This document shows, one piece after another, positions 1 to 6,139 of a stretch of 10,096 nt of DNA (the stretch's first letter is position 1; every line of letters starts with the position of its first letter). The translations under genes were made by a program, and so were the position numbers. Below the pieces are notes generated by a model. The model was not told the DNA's origin, ran no database searches, and saw only the letters and a program-made list of their open reading frames with translations. Source of the DNA: Flavobacteriaceae bacterium UBA3078 (GTDB taxonomy: Bacteria; Bacteroidota; Bacteroidia; Flavobacteriales; Flavobacteriaceae). The stretch covers positions 1 through 10,096 of the forward strand of contig DFBO01000157.1 of assembly GCA_002366675.1 (NCBI GenBank). The letters run 5' to 3'.

Positions 1-299
1 AATAATGCATTTCATCGATGATAAATTACATTTAAACGATTAAATGTCAATTAAGACGCTATATTGATTTATATTAGCAGTCCTTCTTAAGTCCCTAAAT
101 CGAGAAATCAGCTTAAAAGGTTAATTATTCCATTCAAGACAAAATTTGTCTATTCCCTCATGTTATTAAAATATGTTAGTAATTTATTTATGCTCATATT
201 TTAAAAATTTAATGATCCATTTATTCCCTCAATTAGAGTTTTGCAAAAAGCAAAGCTTGTTAAACATTAATTTTTTGTATAACTATAAATTGAGAACCT
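1..299. other. Gene-free left flank / leader of the small secreted protein gene
   Basis: I see no convincing gene here. The stretch holds a palindrome with 8-base arms (ACATTTAA / TTAAATGT, 28-47, 4-base loop) and a near-palindrome AGACAAA-A-TTTGTCT (137-151). The 10-mer TATTCCCTCA occurs twice (151-160 and 222-231). A weak promoter candidate for the gene at 300 is TTTG at 145-148 with TATGTTAG at 172-179, which has one mismatch to TAnnTTTG and a long 23-base spacer. If it is used, the mRNA leader would be about 115 nt and would contain the second CCCTCA copy. A minus-strand ATG at 15-13 could be the start of a divergent gene off the left edge, but too little of it is visible to call. Confidence 0.4.
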
Positions 300-485
300 A
301 TGAAATCCCTAACAATTACACTATTAGTAGCAATTTTTTGTGTAACCGTATCTGGAGTTAACCTTAAAGATACTGCACCAACCCAAATCACTAAAGAAAA
401 CAACATTTCTAGTGTCGAAACTTTTGAATATAATTTCGAAATTAATAGGCATGTGAGAAAAGGGAGTATCCCATCAAATAACTAA
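300..485 (+). CDS. Small secreted protein of unknown function (61 aa)
   Basis: I do not recognise this protein's family. It starts with ATG and has a clear Sec signal peptide: M-K at the N-terminus, a hydrophobic core at about residues 4-18, and a plausible cleavage site after Gly19 (VSG/VN). There is no lipobox, because the only early cysteine (Cys14) follows Phe. The mature part would be about 42 residues. It is polar, with no cysteine, an acidic middle and a basic C-terminal end, RHVRKGSIPSNN. The gene sits alone, followed after 15 bases by a strong hairpin, so it is probably monocistronic. The next gene on the same strand is a sensor kinase 157 bases downstream. A secreted peptide beside a sensor suggests a signal or ligand role, but this rests on position only. 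Signal peptide, separate stop and following terminator favour a real gene over the overlapping frame at 173-361, which lacks all of these. Confidence 0.6.
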   Translation: MKSLTITLLVAIFCVTVSGVNLKDTAPTQITKENNISSVETFEYNFEINRHVRKGSIPSNN

Positions 486-500
486 TTTTTTTTAAAAATA

Positions 501-540
501 TATAACAAACCTTTCTTAACGTTAAGGAGGGTTTGTTATA
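501..540 (+). terminator. 40-nt perfect RNA hairpin after the small secreted protein gene
   Basis: The whole element folds end to end. The outer arms are TATAACAAACC / GGTTTGTTATA and the centre is CTTAACGTTAAG. The only imperfections are two positions that are U-G wobbles in the + strand RNA and A-C mismatches in the - strand RNA, which points to function in + strand RNA. No T-run follows directly, so it may be an unusual terminator or a 3' mRNA-stabilising stem. It probably separates the secreted-protein gene from the two-component operon. Confidence 0.55.
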
Positions 541-549
541 CAATAAATA

Positions 550-574
550 ATATTACTTTTTATTTAAGTAATAT
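550..574. repeat. Inverted repeat upstream of the two-component promoter
   Basis: The 9-base arms ATATTACTT (550-558) and AAGTAATAT (566-574) match perfectly around a 7-base spacer. The dyad lies just upstream of the predicted kinase promoter, a usual place for an activator or autoregulatory site. It could instead be a second weak hairpin of the preceding terminator region. Its ATTAC...GTAAT ends also occur in the dyad at 3405-3425, but with different spacing. Confidence 0.35.
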
Positions 575-583
575 ATGTGGTAC

Positions 584-616
584 ATTGCTTTCATGTCATA
601 AAATGTTTTAAATTTG
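584..616 (+). promoter_or_regulatory. Predicted Bacteroidota-type promoter of the two-component operon
   Basis: TAAATTTG at 609-616 matches the Bacteroidota -7 consensus TAnnTTTG exactly. ATTG at 584-587 lies 21 bases upstream and resembles the -33 TTTG element. Transcription would start near 622-624, giving a leader of about 20 nt before the TTG start of the kinase gene. Confidence 0.45.
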
Positions 617-642
617 AATGACTTTGAAATAAAAAAAAGGTA

Positions 643-2661
643 TTGTATCAAAAAATAATCTTCATACTTTCATTCTTATTTGTCCTACCATTAAAAGCAC
701 AAAACAAGACTTTTAATAGGCAATTGGATAGTATTTACTACTATCAAAAATTAGCTAAAAAATCCTTAAATGCTGAAGAAAAGGTGGTATATGCAAAATA
801 TGCCATAAAATTATCTCAGGCTACAAATCAAGATTCTACCATTTTAAATAGTAAGCGATTGCTTGCTAATATCTATCTTAAAGAAAGAGATGTTAATCAA
901 TTGATTAATATAAATTATGAAATTTTAAATCTTGCAAATAAATTACAAGATTCGACTGCTTTTGCACATAGTACAAATGTTTTAGGTTGGTGTTATGAGC
1001 AAAAATCACAGGTAGATAGCTCATATTACTATTATTATTCATCATACAAGATATTTAAAGCACTAAATAAAGAAAAAAATGAAGCAATTGGTTTGTTGAA
1101 TATGTCAAATATTCAATTTAGTCAAAGAGACTATATTGGTTGTGAGCAGAATGCTGTAGCATCTATTAAATTATTTCAGAAATTACCAGAAACTGAAGAA
1201 ATATTAGATTTATTATGGGCATCACATAATTTAATAGCTATTGCGTCTGATGAATTAGAATTATATGATAAAGCTATAGAATATCACGCAAAGGCATTAA
1301 CTTTTAGTGATAAGATAAAGGATAATTTTTTATATACATTATATTCAAATAGTAATATAGCTTTAATATACAAAGAGTTAAATCAATATGATAAGGCATT
1401 GGAAATTTACGAAAATCTATTTCGGAATAAAGAATTTCTAATTCAAGATCCAAATAATTACGCACTTATTTTAGGTGATTTTGCTTATGTTAAACATCTA
1501 TCTAAAGATGATAAATCAGAAAGCATTGCAAGCATGTTTAATGAAGCTTATAAAATGAGTGATAGCTTACAAGATCCTTATAGCATTATGTCTGTAAGTT
1601 TAAATGCTTCAGAGTTTTATAAAGACATAGAAAATAAGGATTCTGCCGTATTCTTTGTAAACCGAGCTTACAATCTTGCTAGAGAAACCCATACAAATGA
1701 TGTGATTTTAAAATCACTGATGCTTAAGTCGAAAATAGAAGATGAAGCAAAGGCAAAAACGTATTTAAATGAATATGTACATTTAAGTGATAGTCTTCAA
1801 AATAAAGAACGAGCTATAAGAAACAAATTTGCTAGAATTGAATTTGAAACAGATCAAATTGTAGAAAGAAGTAAACAAATAGCCAAAGAACGTATGTGGC
1901 TATTAATACTTTCAATAGGATTAATAGTTACTTTACTGTTATTATATATTATAATTACTCAAAGAACAAGAAACAAAGAATTAAAATTCAATCAGCAACA
2001 GCAGGAAACCAACGAAGAAATTTATAACCTCATGCTCTCACAACAAGACAAAATAGATGAAGCACGAGTTATTGAGAAAAAGAGAATTTCAGAAGAATTA
2101 CACGATGGTATTTTAGGACGACTTTTTGGAACAAGGCTAAGTTTAGATAGTTTAAATATGAGTTCGAATGAAGAAGCTGTTGATGCTAGAGGTAAATATA
2201 TTGATGAGTTAAAAAGTATCGAGGAAGACATTAGGAAGGTATCTCATGAACTAAATACAGATTTTGTTTCTGGCTCAAGCTTTACTAGTATTATAAAAAC
2301 GCTAGTTGAAACTCAAACAACAGCCTATCAGCTTAAATATGTTTTACGAAACGATGATAATATAGATTGGGACAGTGTTTCAAATAAAACAAAAATTCAT
2401 TTTTATAGAATTATCCAAGAATCACTTCAAAATATTTACAAGCATGCTAATGCAACCGAAGTTAATATTAGCTTTAAATTAAAAAATAGTGTAATTTGCT
2501 TATCTATTTTAGATAATGGATCTGGTTTCGATGTTAATAAAGCTAGAAAAGGTATTGGATTAAAAAATATTAATTCTAGAGTAAATGAAATTAATGGAGA
2601 ACTAGAAATTGAATCAAATAATGACTCTGGAACCGAATTGATTATTAAAGCTCCAATCTAA
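643..2661 (+). CDS. TPR-containing sensor histidine kinase (HisKA_3 / LuxR-class partner)
   Basis: This is a membrane sensor kinase of 672 aa. In order it has a signal peptide (about residues 1-19, ending LPLKAQ), a periplasmic region of helical TPR-like repeats (roughly 50-400), one membrane helix (about 418-439), a short coiled linker, a HisKA_3 dimerisation domain and a HATPase domain. The phospho-acceptor is His487 in ELHDGILGRL. The ATP site shows the N-box RIIQESLQNIYKHAN (589-603), DNGSGFD (624-630) and GIGL (637-640). It should phosphorylate the regulator encoded 12 bases downstream. The start is unusual: the frame opens after a stop at 625-627 and has no ATG before the signal peptide, and the first internal Met is more than 150 residues in. 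TTG at 643 is therefore the best start, preceded by AAAAAAAAGG that ends only 2 bases away. The ligand is unknown; the TPR region suggests peptide or protein binding. Confidence 0.93.
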   Translation: MYQKIIFILSFLFVLPLKAQNKTFNRQLDSIYYYQKLAKKSLNAEEKVVYAKYAIKLSQATNQDSTILNSKRLLANIYLKERDVNQLININYEILNLANKLQDSTAFAHSTNVLGWCYEQKSQVDSSYYYYYSSYKIFKALNKEKNEAIGLLNMSNIQFSQRDYIGCEQNAVASIKLFQKLPETEEILDLLWASHNLIAIASDELELYDKAIEYHAKALTFSDKIKDNFLYTLYSNSNIALIYKELNQYDKALEIYENLFRNKEFLIQDPNNYALILGDFAYVKHLSKDDKSESIASMFNEAYKMSDSLQDPYSIMSVSLNASEFYKDIENKDSAVFFVNRAYNLARETHTNDVILKSLMLKSKIEDEAKAKTYLNEYVHLSDSLQNKERAIRNKFARIEFETDQIVERSKQIAKERMWLLILSIGLIVTLLLLYIIITQRTRNKELKFNQQQQETNEEIYNLMLSQQDKIDEARVIEKKRISEELHDGILGRLFGTRLSLDSLNMSSNEEAVDARGKYIDELKSIEEDIRKVSHELNTDFVSGSSFTSIIKTLVETQTTAYQLKYVLRNDDNIDWDSVSNKTKIHFYRIIQESLQNIYKHANATEVNISFKLKNSVICLSILDNGSGFDVNKARKGIGLKNINSRVNEINGELEIESNNDSGTELIIKAPI

Positions 2662-2673
2662 AAATCAAATCTC

Positions 2674-3348
2674 ATGCAAGAAACTATTCGTATATTAATG
2701 ACAGACGATCATCCTATGATTATTGAAGGATATCAGAATACATTATTAGCTACTAAAAAGGATAGTCAAGATTTAAAAATCGACATAGCAAATAGTTGCG
2801 ACGAATCTATAAAGTTTATGAATAGGGCTGTATCGATAGAAAACCCTTACGATATTTTATTCATGGACATTAGTCTGCCTCCTTCTACTGATGGAAAGTA
2901 TACTTCGGGAGAGGATTTAGCAATTTATGCTAGAAAGATTATGCCAAATGCCAAAATAGTTATTCTTACCATGTTTAATGAATCTTATAGAATACATAAC
3001 ATAGTAAAAACAATTGATCCTGAAGGATTTTTAATTAAAAGTGATCTAACTTCTAAAGAACTAGCTAGTGCTTTTCAAGCTGTTATAAATAATCCACCTT
3101 TTTATAGTGGAACAATTAATAGTATGATTAGGAAAACAATTTCTAACGATATTGTTGTGGACGAAGTCAATAGAAAAATATTACACTTATTATCTCAAGG
3201 CATAAAGACAAAAAACTTAATCGAGCATATAAATTTATCTATGAGTGCTATCGAAAAAAGAAAAAAGCACTTAAAAGAATTATTTTTTGTTGAGGATGGT
3301 AATGATGAGACGTTGCTAAATGAAGCAAGGAATAAAGGATTTGTTTAA
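2674..3348 (+). CDS. NarL/LuxR-family response regulator
   Basis: This 224-aa protein is a two-domain transcription regulator and the likely phosphorylation target of the kinase encoded upstream in the same operon (12-base gap, ATG start). The receiver domain (about 5-130) has the acidic pair Asp11-Asp12, the phospho-acceptor Asp65 in LFMDISLPP, the switch Thr99 and the conserved Lys122 in FLIKSD. A loop after Asp65 containing DGKYTSGEDL is longer than in classical NarL. The C-terminal part (about 160-206) fits a LuxR-type helix-turn-helix, NRKILHLLSQGIKTKNLIE followed by the putative recognition helix SMSAIEKRKKHLKELF, but it is divergent from the standard pattern. A short tail follows to residue 224. 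The palindromic sites just downstream of its stop (3405-3452) are candidate targets, and the dyad at 550-574 a possible autoregulatory site; neither link is shown by the sequence itself. Confidence 0.92.
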   Translation: MQETIRILMTDDHPMIIEGYQNTLLATKKDSQDLKIDIANSCDESIKFMNRAVSIENPYDILFMDISLPPSTDGKYTSGEDLAIYARKIMPNAKIVILTMFNESYRIHNIVKTIDPEGFLIKSDLTSKELASAFQAVINNPPFYSGTINSMIRKTISNDIVVDEVNRKILHLLSQGIKTKNLIEHINLSMSAIEKRKKHLKELFFVEDGNDETLLNEARNKGFV

Positions 3349-3404
3349 TCTGTATACTAATTCCTTCATTATAAAATATCTTCAAAAGTATTGCCATTGC
3401 TGTC

Positions 3405-3474
3405 TATTACGGTTTTTCCGTAATAATTTTGTGGTTAAACCGTAACAAAATTTTAAATAGTAGTTTTATATTTG
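3405..3474 (+). promoter_or_regulatory. Palindromic operator array with TAnnTTTG promoter element
   Basis: TATTACGG (3405-3412) and CCGTAATA (3418-3425) form a perfect 8-base inverted repeat around TTTTT. A third half-site, AAACCGTAA (3437-3445), is the exact reverse complement of TTACGGTTT at 3407-3415. It lies inside another dyad, AATTTTGT / ACAAAATT (3425-3432 and 3445-3452). TATATTTG at 3467-3474 matches the -7 consensus. No TTTG stands at the -33 position; the third half-site lies about there instead, which is what an activator-dependent promoter would look like. Transcription would start near 3480. No open reading frame follows before the terminator, so the product is probably RNA. Confidence 0.5.
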
Positions 3475-3479
3475 AAGTA

Positions 3480-3583
3480 TCAACAGCACATTAGTTAATC
3501 CCTCAAAAGATATTTCGTTGATAATAGCATTTACACTTACCTCGTGATTTTTATTCCTAAATAAAAGTCATGAGGTTTTTTTT
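3480..3583 (+). ncRNA. Candidate small RNA of about 100 nt
   Basis: This segment runs from the predicted start point after the TAnnTTTG element to the T-run of the terminator. No ATG occurs before the terminator stem. A 7-base stem, TATCAAC (3478-3484) with GTTGATA (3517-3523), closes a 32-base loop containing CCCTCAAAAG, and a terminator hairpin follows at 3540-3575. Exposed pyrimidine-rich loops of this kind are common in trans-acting small RNAs, but no target can be named. The first bases of the 5' stem overlap the predicted start point, so the true 5' end may be a few bases further left. It could instead be just the 3' untranslated region of the response-regulator mRNA. Confidence 0.4.
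3540..3583 (+). terminator. Rho-independent terminator (+ strand)
   Basis: CCTCGTGATTTTTAT (3540-3554) pairs with ATAAAAGTCATGAGG (3561-3575) over 15 bases, followed by eight T (3576-3583). The two imperfect positions are G-U wobbles in the + strand RNA only. It ends transcription from the two-component operon and/or the candidate small RNA, and its T-run overlaps the stop codon of the convergent DUF456 gene. Confidence 0.85.
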
Positions 3584-4091
3584 AAAAACTAAAAATCAGA
3601 CTCTTATATTCCCAAGCTTTCATTACAAATAATCCAAAGTAAATAACGGCTACCAAAAATTTAATAAAGGTTCCTGTTAAGAATCCTAGAAAAGAACCAA
3701 AAGCTGCTTTAGTAGCAGTTTTAGAATCAGATTTGTTTAGTAATTCTCCAACTAAAGCACCAACAAAAGGCCAAATAATAATCCCGAAAATTCCTAATAT
3801 TGGAAATATAATTGCTATAACTAAACCAACTGTAGTTCCAATAACACCATATTTACTGCCACCAAATTTTTTGGTTCCTAGTGCAGGAATAATATAATCT
3901 AATGCAAAAACTATAAGAGCTATAGCTAGAGTAATAACTAAAAACACCCAATTATTAGGTACTGCATTTGTTAAATGAAGGAGTAATAAGCCTATCCAGC
4001 TTAAAGGAGGTCCAGGCAAAACAGGTAGAAAGCTACCTAAAACTCCAATAATCATAAAAAGTAAGCCCAAACAGACCAATAAAATATCCAT
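3582..4091 (-). CDS. DUF456 family membrane protein
   Basis: This 169-aa protein is almost entirely hydrophobic, with about four to five membrane segments. It carries features I associate with DUF456: an N-terminal segment leading into LPVLPGPPLSWIGLLLLH (about 23-40), then DYIIPALGTKKFGGSKYG (about 65-82), and a glycine-rich stretch GIIIWPFVGALVGELL (about 102-117). The family has no established function that I can state. It is transcribed alone and away from the BlaI gene. The 132-base spacer between the two starts contains the BlaI-type operator boxes, the nearest 50 bases from this start codon, so shared regulation is possible but unproven. ATG at 4091-4089 is the natural start. Confidence 0.85.
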   Translation of the reverse strand: MDILLVCLGLLFMIIGVLGSFLPVLPGPPLSWIGLLLLHLTNAVPNNWVFLVITLAIALIVFALDYIIPALGTKKFGGSKYGVIGTTVGLVIAIIFPILGIFGIIIWPFVGALVGELLNKSDSKTATKAAFGSFLGFLTGTFIKFLVAVIYFGLFVMKAWEYKSLIFSF

Positions 4092-4141
4092 GTATTTTTC
4101 TTTATTAGACGAAGATATAAAAGGATTGTTACAAAAGTTTA

Positions 4142-4201
4142 AACTAAAAAATTAGTTTTAACTAATTTTTTAGTTATATTTGTTCAACTAAGTTTTTAGT
4201 T
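4142..4201 (+). promoter_or_regulatory. Triple BlaI-type operator around the blaI-M56 promoter
   Basis: Three 16-base boxes share the pattern AACTAA-N4-TTAGTT: 4142-4157 (spacer AAAA), 4160-4175 (spacer TTTT) and 4186-4201 (spacer GTTT). All 12 arm bases are identical in the three. Boxes 1 and 2 together form a perfect 34-base inverted repeat. TATATTTG at 4175-4182, an exact -7 element, lies between boxes 2 and 3, so box 3 covers the expected start of transcription. BlaI/MecI-family repressors bind short dyads as dimers and usually repress their own operon, so this is the expected operator, here read directly as a repeat. Confidence 0.8.
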
Positions 4202-4223
4202 TAACGATATTTTTTTGAGAATT

Positions 4224-4592
4224 ATGCATCAAACAAAACAACTCACCAAAGCCGAAGAAGAAATCATGCAAGTATTATGGCAGCTTGAAAAAGGCAATGT
4301 CAAACAAATAATTGATTTGTTGCCAGAACCCAAACCAGCTTATAATACAGTTTCAACTATTGTTCGAATTCTAGAAAGCAAAGGTTTTGTGGATTATGAA
4401 AAACATGGAAAAGGACATGTTTATTTTCCAATCATGAAAAAACAAGATTATAGCAATCAAAGTTTAAATACGTTAGTTGATAATTATTTTCAAGGTTCTT
4501 TTAAAAGTATGGTATCTTTTTTTGTGAAGAAAAATGATATCAGTTTAAAAGAATTGGAGTCTGTTTTAAAAGATATTAATAAAAAAGACTAA
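4224..4592 (+). CDS. BlaI/MecI/CopY-family transcriptional repressor
   Basis: This 122-aa winged-helix repressor is the usual partner of an M56/BlaR1 membrane protease. The N-terminus LTKAEEEIMQVLWQLEKGNV (residues 7-26) is typical of the family. The recognition helix lies in AYNTVSTIVRILESKGFV, followed by the wing (YEKHGKGHVYFPI). The C-terminal half provides dimerisation and, in staphylococcal homologues, the site cut on induction. I chose ATG at 4224 over TTG at 4215, three codons earlier, because the family normally begins shortly before the LTKAE segment. Two bases separate its stop from the next start, so the two genes are cotranscribed. The operator boxes just upstream imply autorepression. 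The inducer is unknown; nothing in the window is a beta-lactamase. Confidence 0.93.
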   Translation: MHQTKQLTKAEEEIMQVLWQLEKGNVKQIIDLLPEPKPAYNTVSTIVRILESKGFVDYEKHGKGHVYFPIMKKQDYSNQSLNTLVDNYFQGSFKSMVSFFVKKNDISLKELESVLKDINKKD

Positions 4593-4594
4593 TT

Positions 4595-6028
4595 ATGGCA
4601 CAGTACATTATTCAAGCAATTGCATTTCAGCTTTTCTTTTTAATAGTTTATGATCTGTTTTTAAAAAAGGAAACATTTTTTAACTGGAATAGAATGTATC
4701 TTTTAATTACAGCAGCATTATCTTTTGTTTTGCCATTGATTAAGATTGAGTTATTTAAGAACATTATGCCACAACAGTATATTATTACACTTCCAGAAGT
4801 TGTTATAGGGAAACAAAGTCCAATCGTTTTAGAAGAAGTATTTATTGAAGGAATTAACCAAGCATCTAACTTTTCATGGTCTTGGATGTATCTGTTTTAT
4901 CTTGGTTCTGCCATTGCTTTTCTAGTTTTCATTTATAAACTAATTAGAATTATTCACTTAATTAATAGCAATCCAAAACACAAAGAAGCTAATTTACAAA
5001 TAGTGGATTTGAAGAACAGTCGAGATGCTTTTTCATTTTTTAATTACATTTTTATAGGTAGACAATTAGAAAGTGAAGAACGAGAAACTATCTTAAAACA
5101 CGAGCTTGTTCATGTAAAACAAAAACACACATTCGATATGATGTTTTTCGAAATCCTGCGTGTGTTGTTTTGGTTTAACCCATTCATTTATATGTATCAT
5201 AAAAGGATTTCTGTTATACATGAATTTATTGCAGATGCTGAAGCAATTAAGCACAATGAAGCACAATATTATCAAAACCTGTTGTCGCAAATTTTTAATG
5301 CAAAACAGGTGTCATTCATCAATCCATTTTTTAAAGAATCATTAATCAAAAAACGAATCGTTATGTTACAAAAATCAAAATCAAAACAAGTCCAATTATT
5401 AAGGTATGCGCTATTAATTCCAATGGTATTAGGCATGTTAATTTATTCTTCTTGTAGTGATACAAGTCAAGATAATATAGTAGAAAGCGAACTTTCTCAA
5501 GAAGCCCAATTAAAAATAATTATCGAATCTTTTGATAAGGAAGGCAAACTAAATGAATCAGATAAGGAAGAAATGTCGGCTTATTTTTTAGATGCTATTA
5601 AAGCAAATGTTGAAGGACAAGATGTGTCATCTAAGAAAATTAGTACTACTGAATTTAAGGGTTTAGACGAAGTGCCTTTTGCAGTTATTGATCAAGTTCC
5701 AGTTTTTCCAGGCTGTGAAAATCTAAATGATGAACAAGCAAAAAAATCATGCTTTAACAAAAAAATGAGCACTTTTATAGTTGAAAAATTTAATCAAGAT
5801 CTAGCTAAAACCCTAAATTTAACTGGTTCGGTAAAAATATCTGTTTTCTTTAAAATAGATAACCAAGGAAATATTACAGAAGCTAAAGCAAGAGCAATAA
5901 AGCCAGAGTTGCAAGAGGAAGCTATTCGAGTGGTAAATATGTTACCAAAAATGACTCCAGGAATGCACAATGGGAAAGCTGTAAATGTACCTTACTATTT
6001 GCCTATTAGGTTTCAAATAAAGGAATAA
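4595..6028 (+). CDS. M56 (BlaR1-like) membrane metalloprotease with TonB-like C-terminal domain
   Basis: This 477-aa integral membrane protease is the likely sensor that relieves BlaI repression. Membrane segments lie at about residues 4-22, 33-52 and 95-116. The zinc site is HELVH (169-173), with Glu210 in EFIADAEA as the probable third ligand. A further membrane helix spans about 271-287 and ends in SSC. The extracytoplasmic C-terminus (about 289-477) is not the penicillin-binding sensor domain of staphylococcal BlaR1. It is a TonB_C-like module with FPGC (371-374), a C-x11-C pair (Cys374, Cys386), SVKISVFFKIDNQGNI, and an end like that of TonB proteins (VPYYLPIRFQI). This layout is common in Bacteroidota, where such genes are often labelled BlaR1 or TonB energy transducer. 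What it senses is unknown. It starts 2 bases after the repressor gene and is followed by a clear terminator. Confidence 0.92.
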   Translation: MAQYIIQAIAFQLFFLIVYDLFLKKETFFNWNRMYLLITAALSFVLPLIKIELFKNIMPQQYIITLPEVVIGKQSPIVLEEVFIEGINQASNFSWSWMYLFYLGSAIAFLVFIYKLIRIIHLINSNPKHKEANLQIVDLKNSRDAFSFFNYIFIGRQLESEERETILKHELVHVKQKHTFDMMFFEILRVLFWFNPFIYMYHKRISVIHEFIADAEAIKHNEAQYYQNLLSQIFNAKQVSFINPFFKESLIKKRIVMLQKSKSKQVQLLRYALLIPMVLGMLIYSSCSDTSQDNIVESELSQEAQLKIIIESFDKEGKLNESDKEEMSAYFLDAIKANVEGQDVSSKKISTTEFKGLDEVPFAVIDQVPVFPGCENLNDEQAKKSCFNKKMSTFIVEKFNQDLAKTLNLTGSVKISVFFKIDNQGNITEAKARAIKPELQEEAIRVVNMLPKMTPGMHNGKAVNVPYYLPIRFQIKE

Positions 6029-6044
6029 GAAATAATTGAATAAT

Positions 6045-6072
6045 AAACCGAAGCTAAGTCTTCGGTTTTTTT
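6045..6072 (+). terminator. Rho-independent terminator of the blaI-M56 operon
   Basis: AAACCGAAG (6045-6053) pairs perfectly with CTTCGGTTT (6060-6068) around a 6-base loop. The run of seven T spans 6066-6072. It lies 17 bases after the protease stop and closes the operon before the lipoprotein gene. Confidence 0.9.
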
Positions 6073-6139
6073 ATGTTTATAAATCTGCTTTCATGTAGAA
6101 TAAACAAAAAAATTGTACTTTTCGGTTTCAAATCTGTAT

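Noticed and set aside
1..15. Possible divergent gene starting with ATG at 15-13 on the - strand
   Set aside because: Only five codons are visible and there is no promoter element nearby, so it cannot be supported.
173..361. Overlapping 62-aa frame upstream of the small secreted protein gene
   Set aside because: It overlaps the start of the frame at 300 and lacks a signal peptide, recognisable domain or following terminator. Its composition looks like translated AT-rich noncoding DNA.
2022..2231. Minus-strand frame inside the kinase gene
   Set aside because: It is antisense to the catalytic domain of a well-supported gene and has no independent evidence.
5093..5345. Two short frames, one on each strand, inside the M56 protease gene
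   Set aside because: Both lie across the conserved HELVH to EFIADAEA region of the protease and are shadows of it.
4224..6028. Beta-lactam resistance operon
   Set aside because: The BlaI/M56 pair is present, but the protease lacks a penicillin-binding domain and no beta-lactamase or PBP gene is in the window.
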